Below, piece after piece: positions 8,588 through 17,675 of a DNA stretch of 43,659 bases. Where the stretch lies: contig CAJAXK010000164.1 of assembly GCA_903946925.1 (NCBI GenBank), positions 1-43,659 on the forward strand, written 5' to 3'. The position numbers and the translations under genes are program-made. How positions within the stretch are numbered: the first letter of the stretch is position 1; each line of letters starts with the position of its first letter. This DNA is from an uncultured Bacteroidales bacterium (GTDB taxonomy: Bacteria > Bacteroidota > Bacteroidia > Bacteroidales > UBA4417). Under the pieces are notes generated by a model, which did no database searches, had not been told where the DNA came from, and saw nothing but the letters and a program-made list of their open reading frames with translations.

Positions 8588-9817
8588 ATGTATAATGAAA
8601 TTAAAAGATGCAGGATATCAGGAAGCAGCAACTTAATTACGGTTCTCTCACTTGGTGAACAATATCTTACTGGTATTTTTCCAAAATCAGTAGATGAAAA
8701 TCTCAGCAAAGGCCCATTAGACTTAGTTTGGTGTCCTGATAGTGGCTTGCTCCAAATGAAACAATCCTACAGCCTCGACGAAATGTATGGGGATAATTAC
8801 GGTTATCGCTCAGGTCTGAATAACTCAATGGTACGTCATCTCACACAAAAGGTACATTGGCTTGAGGAATTTGTTAAATTAAATGAAAACGATTTAGTAG
8901 TCGACATTGGAAGTAATGATGCTACCCTATTAAAATCATATCATGGGCAATATAAAAAGCTAGGGATTGATCCAACAGGAAAAAAATTCTCCAGCTTCTA
9001 TACAGACGACATTGATTTAATAGCTGATTTTTTTTCGGCAGATGTGTTTTTTAATTTTTCGCCCAATAAAAAGGCTAAAATTATAACTTCAATTGCCATG
9101 TTCTATGATCTGGAAAACCCTGTAAATTTTGTTAAAGACATTGAAGATTGTCTTGCCGATGATGGTATTTGGCATTTCGAACAAAGTTATATGCCTTCAA
9201 TGCTCCGATCAAATGCTTATGATACTGTATGTCATGAACATTTGGAATTTTATTCGTTCAAAGTTGTAAAAGCACTACTTGAAAGCTGCAGGCTCAGGAT
9301 TGTGGATGTGCAGATGAATTCAATCAATGGTGGTAGTTTTGCGGTAACCGCATGTAAAAAAGAGGCAAAATACAAGTCGAACCAACCAATTATTGATTGG
9401 ATGTTGAGACAAGAGAATGATATGAAGCTTGATACACCAAAACCTTACCGCGAATTTGAAGAGAGGGTTTTTATACACCGGAAGAATTTAAAGGAATTGA
9501 TACAAGCCCTAACAAATGATGGCAAGAAAGTATTCGGTTACGGAGCATCCACAAAAGGTAATGTGCTTTTGCAGTTTTGCGGAATCACACCAAATGAAAT
9601 CCCCTTTATTGCTGAAGTAAATGAAACAAAATTCGGATCGTTTACACCCGGTACCCATATACCAATAATCTCTGAAAATGAAGCAAAGGCAATGCGGCCT
9701 GATTATTTTTTAGTGTTCCCCTGGCATTTCAAAAATTCGATTATTGAAAGGGAGCAGGACTTCTTGAAACAAGGAGGCAAATTAATTTTTCCGTTGCCGG
9801 AAATTGAGATTTATTAA
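8588..9817 (+). CDS. SAM-dependent sugar C-methyltransferase-like protein
   Basis: 409-aa protein with the three-part layout of NDP-ketosugar C-methyltransferases (TylCIII/TcaB9 type): an N-terminal zinc-binding domain (about 1-60), a class I SAM-binding domain with VVDIGSND (about 104-111), and a C-terminal domain with GYGASTKGNVLLQF. The catalytic-region motif CHEHLEFYS is present. In this family the N-terminal domain normally carries two CxxC pairs. Here they read CRIS (C8, S11) and CPDS (C49, S52), so half of the usual zinc ligands are replaced by serine. The gene precedes a GMD-like dehydratase, which could supply the 4-keto sugar nucleotide it would methylate. C-methylation is inferred from family and context. 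Confidence 0.82.
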   Translation: MYNEIKRCRISGSSNLITVLSLGEQYLTGIFPKSVDENLSKGPLDLVWCPDSGLLQMKQSYSLDEMYGDNYGYRSGLNNSMVRHLTQKVHWLEEFVKLNENDLVVDIGSNDATLLKSYHGQYKKLGIDPTGKKFSSFYTDDIDLIADFFSADVFFNFSPNKKAKIITSIAMFYDLENPVNFVKDIEDCLADDGIWHFEQSYMPSMLRSNAYDTVCHEHLEFYSFKVVKALLESCRLRIVDVQMNSINGGSFAVTACKKEAKYKSNQPIIDWMLRQENDMKLDTPKPYREFEERVFIHRKNLKELIQALTNDGKKVFGYGASTKGNVLLQFCGITPNEIPFIAEVNETKFGSFTPGTHIPIISENEAKAMRPDYFLVFPWHFKNSIIEREQDFLKQGGKLIFPLPEIEIY

Positions 9818-9849
9818 GAAGTTAGGAATACAATCTGAAAAGCATAGAA

Positions 9850-10815
9850 ATGAAAAAAGCATTAATAACAGGGATTGCCGGACAAGATGGATCCTATTTG
9901 GCCGAATTGCTTTCAGGAAAGGGCTATAAAGTTTATGGAATTGATAAATCAGCACCAAACATCCCTGCTCAAAGCAAAGATAAAATAAACAATTTTTATG
10001 AAGTTGATCTTAATAAACCAACCACTATTAGAAAAATTGTTAAAGAAATATCTCCAGATGAAATTTATCATTTGGCAGCTTATCATTTTTCATCCCAAAA
10101 AGAAGGAAATAAAAACAAGTCGTTTAGGCAGTTCTATTTAATCAACCAATTCGCTACCAATGAGATTTTAGACACTATCCTTCATCATAACAATAAATGC
10201 AGAATATTTTATGCTTCGAGTTGCCAGATATTTGGCAAGGTTGAAAGTTTTCCCCAAAATGAACAAACAGCCTTTCGGCCTGATTCCCTCTATTCAATTT
10301 CAAAAGCGGCAGCTAGCAACCTTTGCCGGTTCTATCGGGATCATCATGGCATTTATGCCTCGGTTGGCATCTTGTATAATCATGAGTCTGTAAGACGGCC
10401 AAATAGTTTTGTTACCACCCAGATTGCAATGGCTGCAGCAAAAGCCAGCTTGGGGCAACCTGTCAAACTCATTCTCCGGGATCTTAATACCAAAGTTGAC
10501 TGGGGAGCCGCAGAGGATTATGTGAATGCAATGTGGCTCAGTTTGCAACAACCCGCTGGCGATGATTATATAATAGCTTCAGGCATAACACATAGTGTCG
10601 GTGAATTTGCCAGGATTGCTTTTACATCGGTTGGTCTTAACTCAGACGATTTTGTCTTTCAGGAATCAAAAATTAAAACCGTCGAAATGCTACCTTTAGT
10701 TGGAGATCCTTCAAAAATGAAAAATAAATGCAAATGGACGCCTTTGATCACTTTTGATAGCCTTGTAAAGAAAATGGTTGATTCTCAAATTGAAAGATTA
10801 ATCAATGTAGATTAA
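9850..10815 (+). CDS. GDP-mannose 4,6-dehydratase-like SDR enzyme
   Basis: 321-aa extended short-chain dehydrogenase/reductase. The N-terminal GIAGQDGSYLAELL is the NAD(P)-binding glycine motif in the form used by GDP-mannose 4,6-dehydratase. ASSCQIFG and YSISKAA supply the Ser and Tyr-x3-Lys catalytic positions. GILYNHESVRRPNSFVT and VDWGAAEDYVNAMWLSLQ match GMD landmarks. It is somewhat shorter than typical GMD, and the usual RDWGHAKDY reads VDWGAAEDY, so substrate or cofactor use may differ. The likely product is a 4-keto-6-deoxy sugar nucleotide, used by the C-methyltransferase upstream or the aminotransferase at 16619. No separate reductase (GDP-fucose or rhamnose type) is visible nearby. 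Confidence 0.82.
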   Translation: MKKALITGIAGQDGSYLAELLSGKGYKVYGIDKSAPNIPAQSKDKINNFYEVDLNKPTTIRKIVKEISPDEIYHLAAYHFSSQKEGNKNKSFRQFYLINQFATNEILDTILHHNNKCRIFYASSCQIFGKVESFPQNEQTAFRPDSLYSISKAAASNLCRFYRDHHGIYASVGILYNHESVRRPNSFVTTQIAMAAAKASLGQPVKLILRDLNTKVDWGAAEDYVNAMWLSLQQPAGDDYIIASGITHSVGEFARIAFTSVGLNSDDFVFQESKIKTVEMLPLVGDPSKMKNKCKWTPLITFDSLVKKMVDSQIERLINVD

Positions 10816-10909
10816 TTCTATTTGTAACACGTTATTATTGAGAACAATATATGGTATGCAATTCAACAATTCACTTCTTTTTATAAAAATCTTAGGATAT
10901 ATAAAATAA

Positions 10910-11941
10910 ATGAATAATCCGAAGATCAGTGTTTTGATGCCGGTATTTAATGGCGAAAAATTCATAGATGCTGCAATTAAAAGTATTCTCAATCAGTCTT
11001 TTACCGATTTTGAATTCCTTATTATTGATGATGGCTCAACTGATTCCAGCCTTAAAATTATTCAATCACATCAAGATATTCGGATAAGGCTTTTAAAAAA
11101 TACTTTAAATCAGGGATTAGCAGCCACTTTAAACAAAGGGATTATTGCTGCCAAGGGGGAGTTTATTGTCAGGATGGATTGTGATGATATCAGCCATGAT
11201 ACAAGGATTGAAAAACAATTGGTGTTTATGGGCCAAAATCCCGAGATTGGTATCAGTGGAACCTGGATGGTTTCTATGGAAACTAATGAAACCAATAAAT
11301 ATCCTCAAACAGATGAAGAATGTAGGACTTTCAAATTTTTCAATAGCCCATTGGCACATCCAACAGTTATAATAAAAAGAGAATTGTTGATCAGCAAAAA
11401 TTTAATGTTTTCGCTCAATTACCCTGTTTGCGAAGATTTTGAACTTTGGCGCAGGTGCATGCAACACACTAAACTAGGAAATTTGTGCGAACCACTTTTA
11501 TCGTATAGGGTACATGGTTCAAATTTATCAATCAAAAGCAAAACCCTTCAAACAAAAGCATTGATAAATTACTATAACGATGAATTATCAGTTTTGGGTA
11601 TCACTCCTGGATCAATTAATGAAGAATTACATTTTGCACTGATAAGACCAGAGATTTCTGATTTAATAAAGTCGAAATACACTTTCAGTGATTTTGAACT
11701 TTGGTCAAACGTATTAGTTGATCACAATACTAAAAACAAGGTTTTTGAGAAAACATATTTTGAGAACCTACTTAAAGAGAGGCTGACTATTGTTGCGTTA
11801 CATTATTTAAAAAGTTGGCCTACCTGGTATTATTATCATAAGTCAGTACTAACATCAGGTGATTTCTTTTTTAAAGAATTTTTCAGATTTGCAATAAAGG
11901 TCCTAATTGAAAAATTCAAGAAAAAGTTGGCCAAGAAGTAG
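10910..11941 (+). CDS. GT2 glycosyltransferase
   Basis: 343-aa family 2 glycosyltransferase. ISVLMPVFNGEKFIDAAI, IIDDGSTDSS (about 38-47), LNQGLAATLNKGI and VRMDCDDIS form a complete, canonical GT2 core. SPLAHPTVIIKRELL and VCEDFELWRRC match the acceptor-side region and catalytic acidic residue. The start ATG is followed directly by the fold. It belongs to the same canonical subgroup as the genes at 14249 and 15214. A 94-base gap separates it from the dehydratase gene. Confidence 0.9.
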   Translation: MNNPKISVLMPVFNGEKFIDAAIKSILNQSFTDFEFLIIDDGSTDSSLKIIQSHQDIRIRLLKNTLNQGLAATLNKGIIAAKGEFIVRMDCDDISHDTRIEKQLVFMGQNPEIGISGTWMVSMETNETNKYPQTDEECRTFKFFNSPLAHPTVIIKRELLISKNLMFSLNYPVCEDFELWRRCMQHTKLGNLCEPLLSYRVHGSNLSIKSKTLQTKALINYYNDELSVLGITPGSINEELHFALIRPEISDLIKSKYTFSDFELWSNVLVDHNTKNKVFEKTYFENLLKERLTIVALHYLKSWPTWYYYHKSVLTSGDFFFKEFFRFAIKVLIEKFKKKLAKK

Positions 11942-11961
11942 CTTCTTGAAGCTTTATCCAC

Positions 11962-13140
11962 ATGAAAAAAAAAGTATTGTTTATTCCTGAATTTATTGAA
12001 TCCGGAGGTGCAATGACTTATGCCCTTGAGGTTTTAAATTATTATGCGGAAGCGGGTTATGCTGTGAGTGTATGTTTGCCTCTTGAGAGCCAGTTTCCTG
12101 AAGTGATGAAAGTCATAAAAGCACTTAACATTAAGTGTTATACAATTAATAGGAGGTGGAAAGGCTTTAAAAATTTCTGGAGGATAAGTCCCTTTAACTA
12201 TGTATTAGATTTTATTTTGATATTTAAGGTTTATCAAAAAACTAAACCTGACTTGCTTATGGTTTCATCTATTTATCCTGAATCATTTCTTGGATTAGCA
12301 ATGCTCCCGAAACCTTTTATCGGTATAATACATACCTACCACATGTTTAACATACCGATTTTCGATAGATGGCCATATTTTCAACACACACACAACCTTT
12401 TAAATAATTTTATATTAAATAAAGTATTTAATGGTCCAAATAAAAAATTGATTGCAGTTTCTGAATTTGCAAAAAGCCAGCTTCTAAAATCATTTATTAT
12501 CCCATCAGATACTTTTTCATTAATTTATAATTTCGGAATAAAATCATTCAACAATTCCTGCAAAAGAACTAAAGATAATAAATTCCGCATTCTCACACTT
12601 GGACATGTGAGAGAGTATAAAAACCCATTTCTGTGGATTAAGGTAGCCGAAAAAGTAATACACAGTTTACCTGAAAAGGAAATCGAATTTATTTGGGGTG
12701 GCAATGGCGAATTATTGGAGGATTGCAAACAAACAGTTATGGGATCAGAACTAGAAAACAAAATTAGATTCACTGGCCATGTGGGAGATGTTGCCGAATA
12801 TTATTCAACGGCATCCATGTATTTTCAACCAAGCTTAATTGAAAGCCACGGAATAGCTGTTGTTGAAGCAATGGCTTATTCTTTGCCATGTGTGGTTGCA
12901 AATATTGGTGGATTGCCTGAATCTGTGGAACATGGGTTTAACGGATATATAGTACCGCCTTATGACATTGACGAAATGAGTAAGGCAATAATTTCAATCA
13001 TTACAAATCCCAGGTTATGCATCGAATTGGGAGAAAATTCTTTACAGGTTTATAAAAAGAAATTTTCATTTGAAATATGGAAAGCAAAGATGGATAGTCT
13101 ACACATAAATATACAATCAAGTTCAAATTACCGGAAATGA
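11962..13140 (+). CDS. GT4 glycosyltransferase (GT-B fold)
   Basis: 392-aa family 4 retaining glycosyltransferase. The N-terminal Rossmann domain starts KKVLFIPEFIESGGAMTYAL, with the glycine-rich acceptor loop. The C-terminal domain has TLGHVREYKNPFLWIK, FIWGGNGE and the E-x7-E motif ESHGIAVVE (E294 and E302), then AMAYSLPCVVANIGGLPE. These residues bind the nucleotide-sugar donor. Its stop overlaps the start of the next gene in an ATGA arrangement, which implies translational coupling. It is the only stand-alone classic GT4 in this stretch of mainly GT2 enzymes, so it probably forms an alpha linkage. The sugar is unknown. Confidence 0.9.
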   Translation: MKKKVLFIPEFIESGGAMTYALEVLNYYAEAGYAVSVCLPLESQFPEVMKVIKALNIKCYTINRRWKGFKNFWRISPFNYVLDFILIFKVYQKTKPDLLMVSSIYPESFLGLAMLPKPFIGIIHTYHMFNIPIFDRWPYFQHTHNLLNNFILNKVFNGPNKKLIAVSEFAKSQLLKSFIIPSDTFSLIYNFGIKSFNNSCKRTKDNKFRILTLGHVREYKNPFLWIKVAEKVIHSLPEKEIEFIWGGNGELLEDCKQTVMGSELENKIRFTGHVGDVAEYYSTASMYFQPSLIESHGIAVVEAMAYSLPCVVANIGGLPESVEHGFNGYIVPPYDIDEMSKAIISIITNPRLCIELGENSLQVYKKKFSFEIWKAKMDSLHINIQSSSNYRK

Positions 13141-14144
13141 ATCCTTTCGGCATTTCAATCATCATTTGCATACACAATGGAGCCTCAAAGATAACCCCAA
13201 CTTTGAAAGCCCTGAGCGAACAAACAATCCCATCAGGAATCCCAATCGAATTATTGATAATTGACAATGCTTCTACCGACAATACGGCCATTATTGCCCA
13301 AAAAACCTGGGAAATATCTGGCTCACCTTTTCCTATCAAAATACTTACGGAACCAAAATTAGGCAAGGCAAACGCATTGAAAAATGGCTACAGTTCTGCC
13401 AGCTACGAACTTATGTTGTTGTGCGACGATGACAACTGGTTACAGCCGAATTACTTGAACATTGTGATAGCACTTTTTAGGGAGCACCCCAATATTGGCC
13501 TTTTGGGAGGTTATGGAAAAGCATTTTTTGAAACCAGCGAAAAACCAGAATGGTTTGATAAATGGGAAAACTGCTATGTTTGCGGGAAACATCACAGGCA
13601 AAATGGTTTTTTGGCTAATCGTGATTATAGTATTTGGGGTGCGGGTTCAGTGATAACAAAAACTGTATGGAATTTCATCATTTCCAACGGGTTTTCTTTT
13701 CACAATAGCACCAAAGGGGGAAAAGCTATTGCTGAAGATGCTGAATTATCAATGGCTATTAGCTTTACGGGGTACAAATTATATTTTGACGACCGGCTTT
13801 GGTTTACTCACGACTTACGAGGAGGCAGGATAACATGGAAAAACCTGATAGCACAGCAAGCTGCAAATGGAAAGAACAATGCTATTTTGTGTATGTATGA
13901 GATTGCTTTAAACCTTAAAACAAATTCTAATGCTTACGCAAATTACTTGTTCATTAAAAAAACATTTGAAATTTCTTTTCGGCTTTTAAAATCATCACTG
14001 AAGAGGGAAAACAAACCAAGACAAATTTATTTTTCAAACATTCTTAAGGAACTCTTATTTAATGCAAATAAATATAAAAAAATTTCCTTGGAATCATTTA
14101 ATTGGATTAATAAGGTCAAAAATAACCCCAAAATATTGGATTAG
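13137..14144 (+). CDS. GT2 glycosyltransferase (CDDDNW type)
   Basis: 335-aa family 2 glycosyltransferase that overlaps the previous gene by 4 bases (ATGA). ISIIICIHNGASKITPTLKA, IIDNASTDNT, LLCDDDNWLQPNY, YSIWGAGSVITKTVW and IAEDAELSMAISFTGYKLYF are clear. It is a paralogue of the gene at 3331: both have the DDDNW metal motif, the WGAG block and the ED-E-plus-GY segment. The two copies are nearly 10 kb apart, so this looks like an older duplication than the tandem triplet at the left end. Confidence 0.88.
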   Translation: MNPFGISIIICIHNGASKITPTLKALSEQTIPSGIPIELLIIDNASTDNTAIIAQKTWEISGSPFPIKILTEPKLGKANALKNGYSSASYELMLLCDDDNWLQPNYLNIVIALFREHPNIGLLGGYGKAFFETSEKPEWFDKWENCYVCGKHHRQNGFLANRDYSIWGAGSVITKTVWNFIISNGFSFHNSTKGGKAIAEDAELSMAISFTGYKLYFDDRLWFTHDLRGGRITWKNLIAQQAANGKNNAILCMYEIALNLKTNSNAYANYLFIKKTFEISFRLLKSSLKRENKPRQIYFSNILKELLFNANKYKKISLESFNWINKVKNNPKILD

Positions 14145-14248
14145 ACTAAATTGTTGGGCTCAATAATAGTACCTAGTACATTTCAACCTCAAATCGTCTC
14201 ATACTTAGATCGCATATAAATATACTCTTCTGCTATAGATAGATAAAT

Positions 14249-15208
14249 ATGCCTGAACTTAGTATAATCATGCCACTTTTCAATAACGAAAGGTATGTAG
14301 GCCAGGCAATACAGAGCTTGTTATCTCAAAGCTACACTGATTTTGAGCTTATTGTTGTTGACGATGCATCAACCGATAAAAGTTTACAAATAGTAAAATC
14401 ATTCAGTGATAGTAGAATTAGAATTCTTCATAATCATCAAAATCAAGGTATAGTATATTCTAGAAACAAAGGGTTAGAAGTTGCAAAAGGCAGTTTTATA
14501 GCTCCGTTTGATTCGGATGATGTGGCCATGCCGGAGAAATTCGGGAAACAAATTGATTTTTTGAAAACGCACCCCGAATATGGAATGATTGGATCGTGGG
14601 CAAAACAGATAAATGAAGAAGGCAAGTTATTGAAAACAAAATGGAAATTAGATGCAGCTCCTCAAAATATTCCATCTATCCTTTTATTCAGGAACTATTT
14701 TGTTCAATCCGCCGTTGTCTTGCGTAGGGAATGTATACCAGAAGGTGGCTACAAACCCGGATATGATATAGTTGAAGATTATGCTATGTGGTTCGATGTT
14801 TCCCAGAAAAACAAAGTAGGTAATTTCCCTGAATATCTTATTCAATATCGCATCCATTCGCAGAGTTCAACAGCTTTGGATGATGAACGCCTAAAACGTT
14901 GTGAAGCAAAGGTGTTTCAGCATATCTACAATCAACTTGGCATTGAAATAAATGATAAAGCAAGCCTGCTTTTACAAAAAATCAAAATCGGAAAGAAAAT
15001 TCACAGTTTGATGGAACTGGGAGAAATTGAGGATTTCCTTATGTTGCTTTTGTCTCAAAACAAAAAACTTTTGAGGTATAATCAGCGGGAATTGGAAAAA
15101 GTGGTGTTCAACCGTTGGGTAAAATCCTGTTATAAAGCAGGGTTTCTAAGTGCTGGAATGTTAAATATATTTATGAAATCTTCATTGACCAAACTCTTTT
15201 TTAGTTGA
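14249..15208 (+). CDS. GT2 glycosyltransferase
   Basis: 319-aa canonical family 2 glycosyltransferase. LSIIMPLFNNERYVGQAI begins the fold, VVDDASTDKS is the nucleotide loop and APFDSDDVAMPEK the metal site. NYFVQSAVVLRREC and VEDYAMWFDVSQ match the acceptor and catalytic region. The 104 bases before it contain no gene. Its stop overlaps a possible TTG start of the next gene, and the next ATG lies a few bases on, so the two are probably co-translated. Donor and linkage unknown. Confidence 0.9.
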   Translation: MPELSIIMPLFNNERYVGQAIQSLLSQSYTDFELIVVDDASTDKSLQIVKSFSDSRIRILHNHQNQGIVYSRNKGLEVAKGSFIAPFDSDDVAMPEKFGKQIDFLKTHPEYGMIGSWAKQINEEGKLLKTKWKLDAAPQNIPSILLFRNYFVQSAVVLRRECIPEGGYKPGYDIVEDYAMWFDVSQKNKVGNFPEYLIQYRIHSQSSTALDDERLKRCEAKVFQHIYNQLGIEINDKASLLLQKIKIGKKIHSLMELGEIEDFLMLLLSQNKKLLRYNQRELEKVVFNRWVKSCYKAGFLSAGMLNIFMKSSLTKLFFS

Positions 15209-15213
15209 ATTTG

Positions 15214-16068
15214 ATGAACGGGAAAAGAATTGTAAGCGTTTCCATTATTGTACCTAATTATAACAATGGTAGGTTTTTGCATGATTTTATTCAAAGTGTC
15301 CTCAATTCATCCACTTACCCAACGGAATTGATTATTGTTGATGACGGCTCTACCGATGATAGCATACAACGAATAAGGGAATTCGGGAAATTGGATTTTT
15401 TAACCTTGATTTGTTTTAAAGAGAATAGGGGATTGACTGCCGCGCTCAATGCCGGATTGGATGTAGCAAGCTGTAAATATATTATGAGAGCCGATCCTGA
15501 TGACATATTGCTTCCGCAACGAATCGAAACGCAATTTGAACACATGGAAAAAAACCCTGAAATTGACGTTTTGGGGAGTAATGTGAGCTATTTTAAAAGT
15601 ACAAATGGTGCAGTCCTTAATATTTCAAATTTCCCTACCAACCATGCTCAAATTGAATCGACATATCGCAGCGGTGAACATGGCTTGCAGCATCCAACAG
15701 CCTTTGTTAGGGGTGATATATTTCGCAAATACAAATACCAGCGTATAAGTCCAGGCGAAGACTACGAATTGTTTGCACGGATGATAAAGGATGGTTTGAA
15801 ATTTGCAAACCTTACTTCACCTTTGTATCTTATGAGAGTTCATCCAAACAGTTCAACAAGCAACCTTAAGTTGGAATCAATCCGACAAACTTTTAAATTT
15901 AGGGATGAAATTTTCGGAACTAAGACAAAATCCTTATGGGTGCACATTTATTTCCTGCATATTAGCCATTATCGTAGTTATCAGTTGGCCGAAAACGGAA
16001 TTTTGAAATACTTGCATTTGGCAATTTCAGCAATAATGTATCCACGCAAAATTTGGAAACGGTTATAA
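15214..16068 (+). CDS. GT2 glycosyltransferase
   Basis: Family 2 glycosyltransferase of about 284 aa. VSIIVPNYNNGRFLHDFI, IVDDGSTDDS, ENRGLTAALNAGL and MRADPDDILLPQR form the GT2 core, followed by QHPTAFVRGDIF and SPGEDYELFARMI. A TTG at 15205 would overlap the previous stop by 4 bases. I chose the ATG at 15214 because it is the first ATG and leaves the fold intact. This is the last gene before a 550-base gap that holds a gene remnant, so the left-hand transcript may end near here. Confidence 0.88.
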   Translation: MNGKRIVSVSIIVPNYNNGRFLHDFIQSVLNSSTYPTELIIVDDGSTDDSIQRIREFGKLDFLTLICFKENRGLTAALNAGLDVASCKYIMRADPDDILLPQRIETQFEHMEKNPEIDVLGSNVSYFKSTNGAVLNISNFPTNHAQIESTYRSGEHGLQHPTAFVRGDIFRKYKYQRISPGEDYELFARMIKDGLKFANLTSPLYLMRVHPNSSTSNLKLESIRQTFKFRDEIFGTKTKSLWVHIYFLHISHYRSYQLAENGILKYLHLAISAIMYPRKIWKRL

Positions 16069-16168
16069 ACAATTTCACTATCTGATTAAACGTTTTTTAG
16101 TGGTCCCACCATTACAAGTTTTATAATAGCTTGAAAAAACAATAAGATTCACAAAAAACATCTGATTA

Positions 16169-16409
16169 ATGATTGAAAGCAGCTATATAAATATCGAATA
16201 CTTCATATTAAAAAACTGATTTTAAACTGTCAACCAGATCAGCTATGCAGCAGTACCTAATATTTGGTTGGATTGAGTAACTAAACCCATCGGAAAAAAT
16301 CCCATCGGAACTTTATCTCGATCAAAACCCTGACGTTATTAAATCCGGGATGAACCCATTAATCCATTATTTAAAGTTTGGGGAAAAGGAAGGTCGCTCA
16401 ACTCATTAA
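16169..16409 (+). pseudogene. Decayed remnant of an NPDV/HYL-repeat protein gene
   Basis: Translation gives pieces that line up in order with residues 542-618 of the 1124-aa protein encoded at 17876. Positions 16169-16216 read MIESSYINIEYFILKN, matching SQSSLFDKKYYVQNN. After an apparent loss of two bases, the frame from 16215 reads SAMQQYLIFGWIE, then a TAA at 16278-16280, then LNPSEKIPSELYLDQNPDV and SGMNPLIHYLKFGEKEGR, ending at 16407-16409. The intact protein has SATKHYLLYGGFEG, PSEKFDSQFYLEHNSDV and SGMNPLVHFLKYGKFEGR at these places. The frameshift and in-frame stop mark it as dead. The remaining sequence of the gap (16069-16168 and 16410-16618) shows no other gene that I can support. 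Confidence 0.72.
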
Positions 16410-16618
16410 TTGACTTCTCTTTTTGGTTAATTTCTTGGTTGTCAAACAAGATAATTATCGTGCCTTCGAAAATGAAGCTGAAAATACCTCCTTGTATTCT
16501 CAATATTCTTCTTGTATTAACACCAAAAACTGATACACTTGTAAATAAAACGGATGAAAATTTTATCTGCTCTTTATCTTGCACACTTTTCAAATTAGAG
16601 CTTTAAAAACAAAAAAAA

Positions 16619-17653
16619 ATGCCCTTTATTCCTTTTTGTGATCTTAGCAGGGCTTTGGCCCCAATTCGTGGTGATATTGACGCTGCTATTGTAGGTTGCC
16701 TTGACAGGTCTTCTTTTTTACATGGATTTCAAACCAAAGCTTTCGAAGAAGAATGGGCTGCCTTTTGTGGCCAAAAATATGCTGTATGCTGCAACAGCGG
16801 GACTGATGCCCTCACACTTGCTTCGACTGCACTTGGAATGACTTCAGCAACGATTCCGGCAAATACTCTTCCTCTTACAGGAATAGGGCTGCATCGCGGA
16901 GGATCAAAGGTACATATTGCAGAAATCAACCAAGAGGGTTGGATGTTAGAGCAAAATGACGATGCTGTACCTGTTTTAATTTATGGTCGCATACCAGACC
17001 AATCTTCTAAACAAGCTACACTTTACGATGCTGCCCATGCACATGGTTGGAAACCACCAATTGGTTCATCTGCAGCTTGGAGTTTTTATCCAACTAAAAC
17101 TCTTGGAGCCTTGGGTGATGCAGGTGCTGTAACTACCAATGATGCTGACCTCGCTACTTACATGCGCGAATTGAGCGGCAGGGACGATAAGCTACACGAT
17201 CGGCGCCAAATTACCTCCCGGATTGACGAAATACAAGCAGCCGTTTTAAGGGTCAAACTGCGGTATCTGGATTTATGGTTAGACCAACGAAAGGATATTG
17301 CCGATCAATACAATAAAAGATTTGATGGCATGGGAATAATCTTGAACGGTAAGTCATTGCATCACTTGTATGTTGTTAGGGTTCCCAAACGTGACGGTTT
17401 AATGGCTTTCCTCAACAAACGTGGTATTGGCTGCAAGATTCATTGGGCACAGCCTCTTCATAAAATGGCTGGTCCCTGGCAGAATTTCGAGAATTGTTCC
17501 GAAGCAGAAAATTGGTGCAACTCAATTCTCAGCCTGCCATGCTATCCTGGATTGAGAGCCGATGAAATAAGCATTATTTGCGATGCCGTTGAAGAATACT
17601 GTACTATCAATAATTCAGATATATTGGAGTCCCAATTTTCAAGGAATACCTGA
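16619..17653 (+). CDS. DegT/DnrJ/EryC1/StrS-family sugar aminotransferase
   Basis: 344-aa PLP-dependent aminotransferase of the sugar-nucleotide (SAT) family, which transfers an amino group, usually from glutamate, to a keto-sugar nucleotide. CNSGTDALTLAS binds the PLP phosphate, DAAHAHG (D137, H140) contacts the pyridine ring, and SFYPTKTLGALGDAGAV contains the PLP lysine at about K160. The R-x-D-E-I-Q block SRIDEIQAAVLRVKL is conserved. It is slightly shorter than the usual 360-400 aa. It could act on the 4-keto product of the GMD-like enzyme at 9850, or on a dTDP sugar made elsewhere. It stands alone between a pseudogene and a repeat, so it may have its own promoter. Confidence 0.87.
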   Translation: MPFIPFCDLSRALAPIRGDIDAAIVGCLDRSSFLHGFQTKAFEEEWAAFCGQKYAVCCNSGTDALTLASTALGMTSATIPANTLPLTGIGLHRGGSKVHIAEINQEGWMLEQNDDAVPVLIYGRIPDQSSKQATLYDAAHAHGWKPPIGSSAAWSFYPTKTLGALGDAGAVTTNDADLATYMRELSGRDDKLHDRRQITSRIDEIQAAVLRVKLRYLDLWLDQRKDIADQYNKRFDGMGIILNGKSLHHLYVVRVPKRDGLMAFLNKRGIGCKIHWAQPLHKMAGPWQNFENCSEAENWCNSILSLPCYPGLRADEISIICDAVEEYCTINNSDILESQFSRNT

Positions 17654-17675
17654 TTGAAAAGATATTAAAAGATAA

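Noticed and set aside
16339-16593. 84-aa open frame on the minus strand in the gap before the aminotransferase
   Set aside because: It overlaps the remnant of the repeat-protein gene, has no recognisable motif, and all real genes here are on the + strand.
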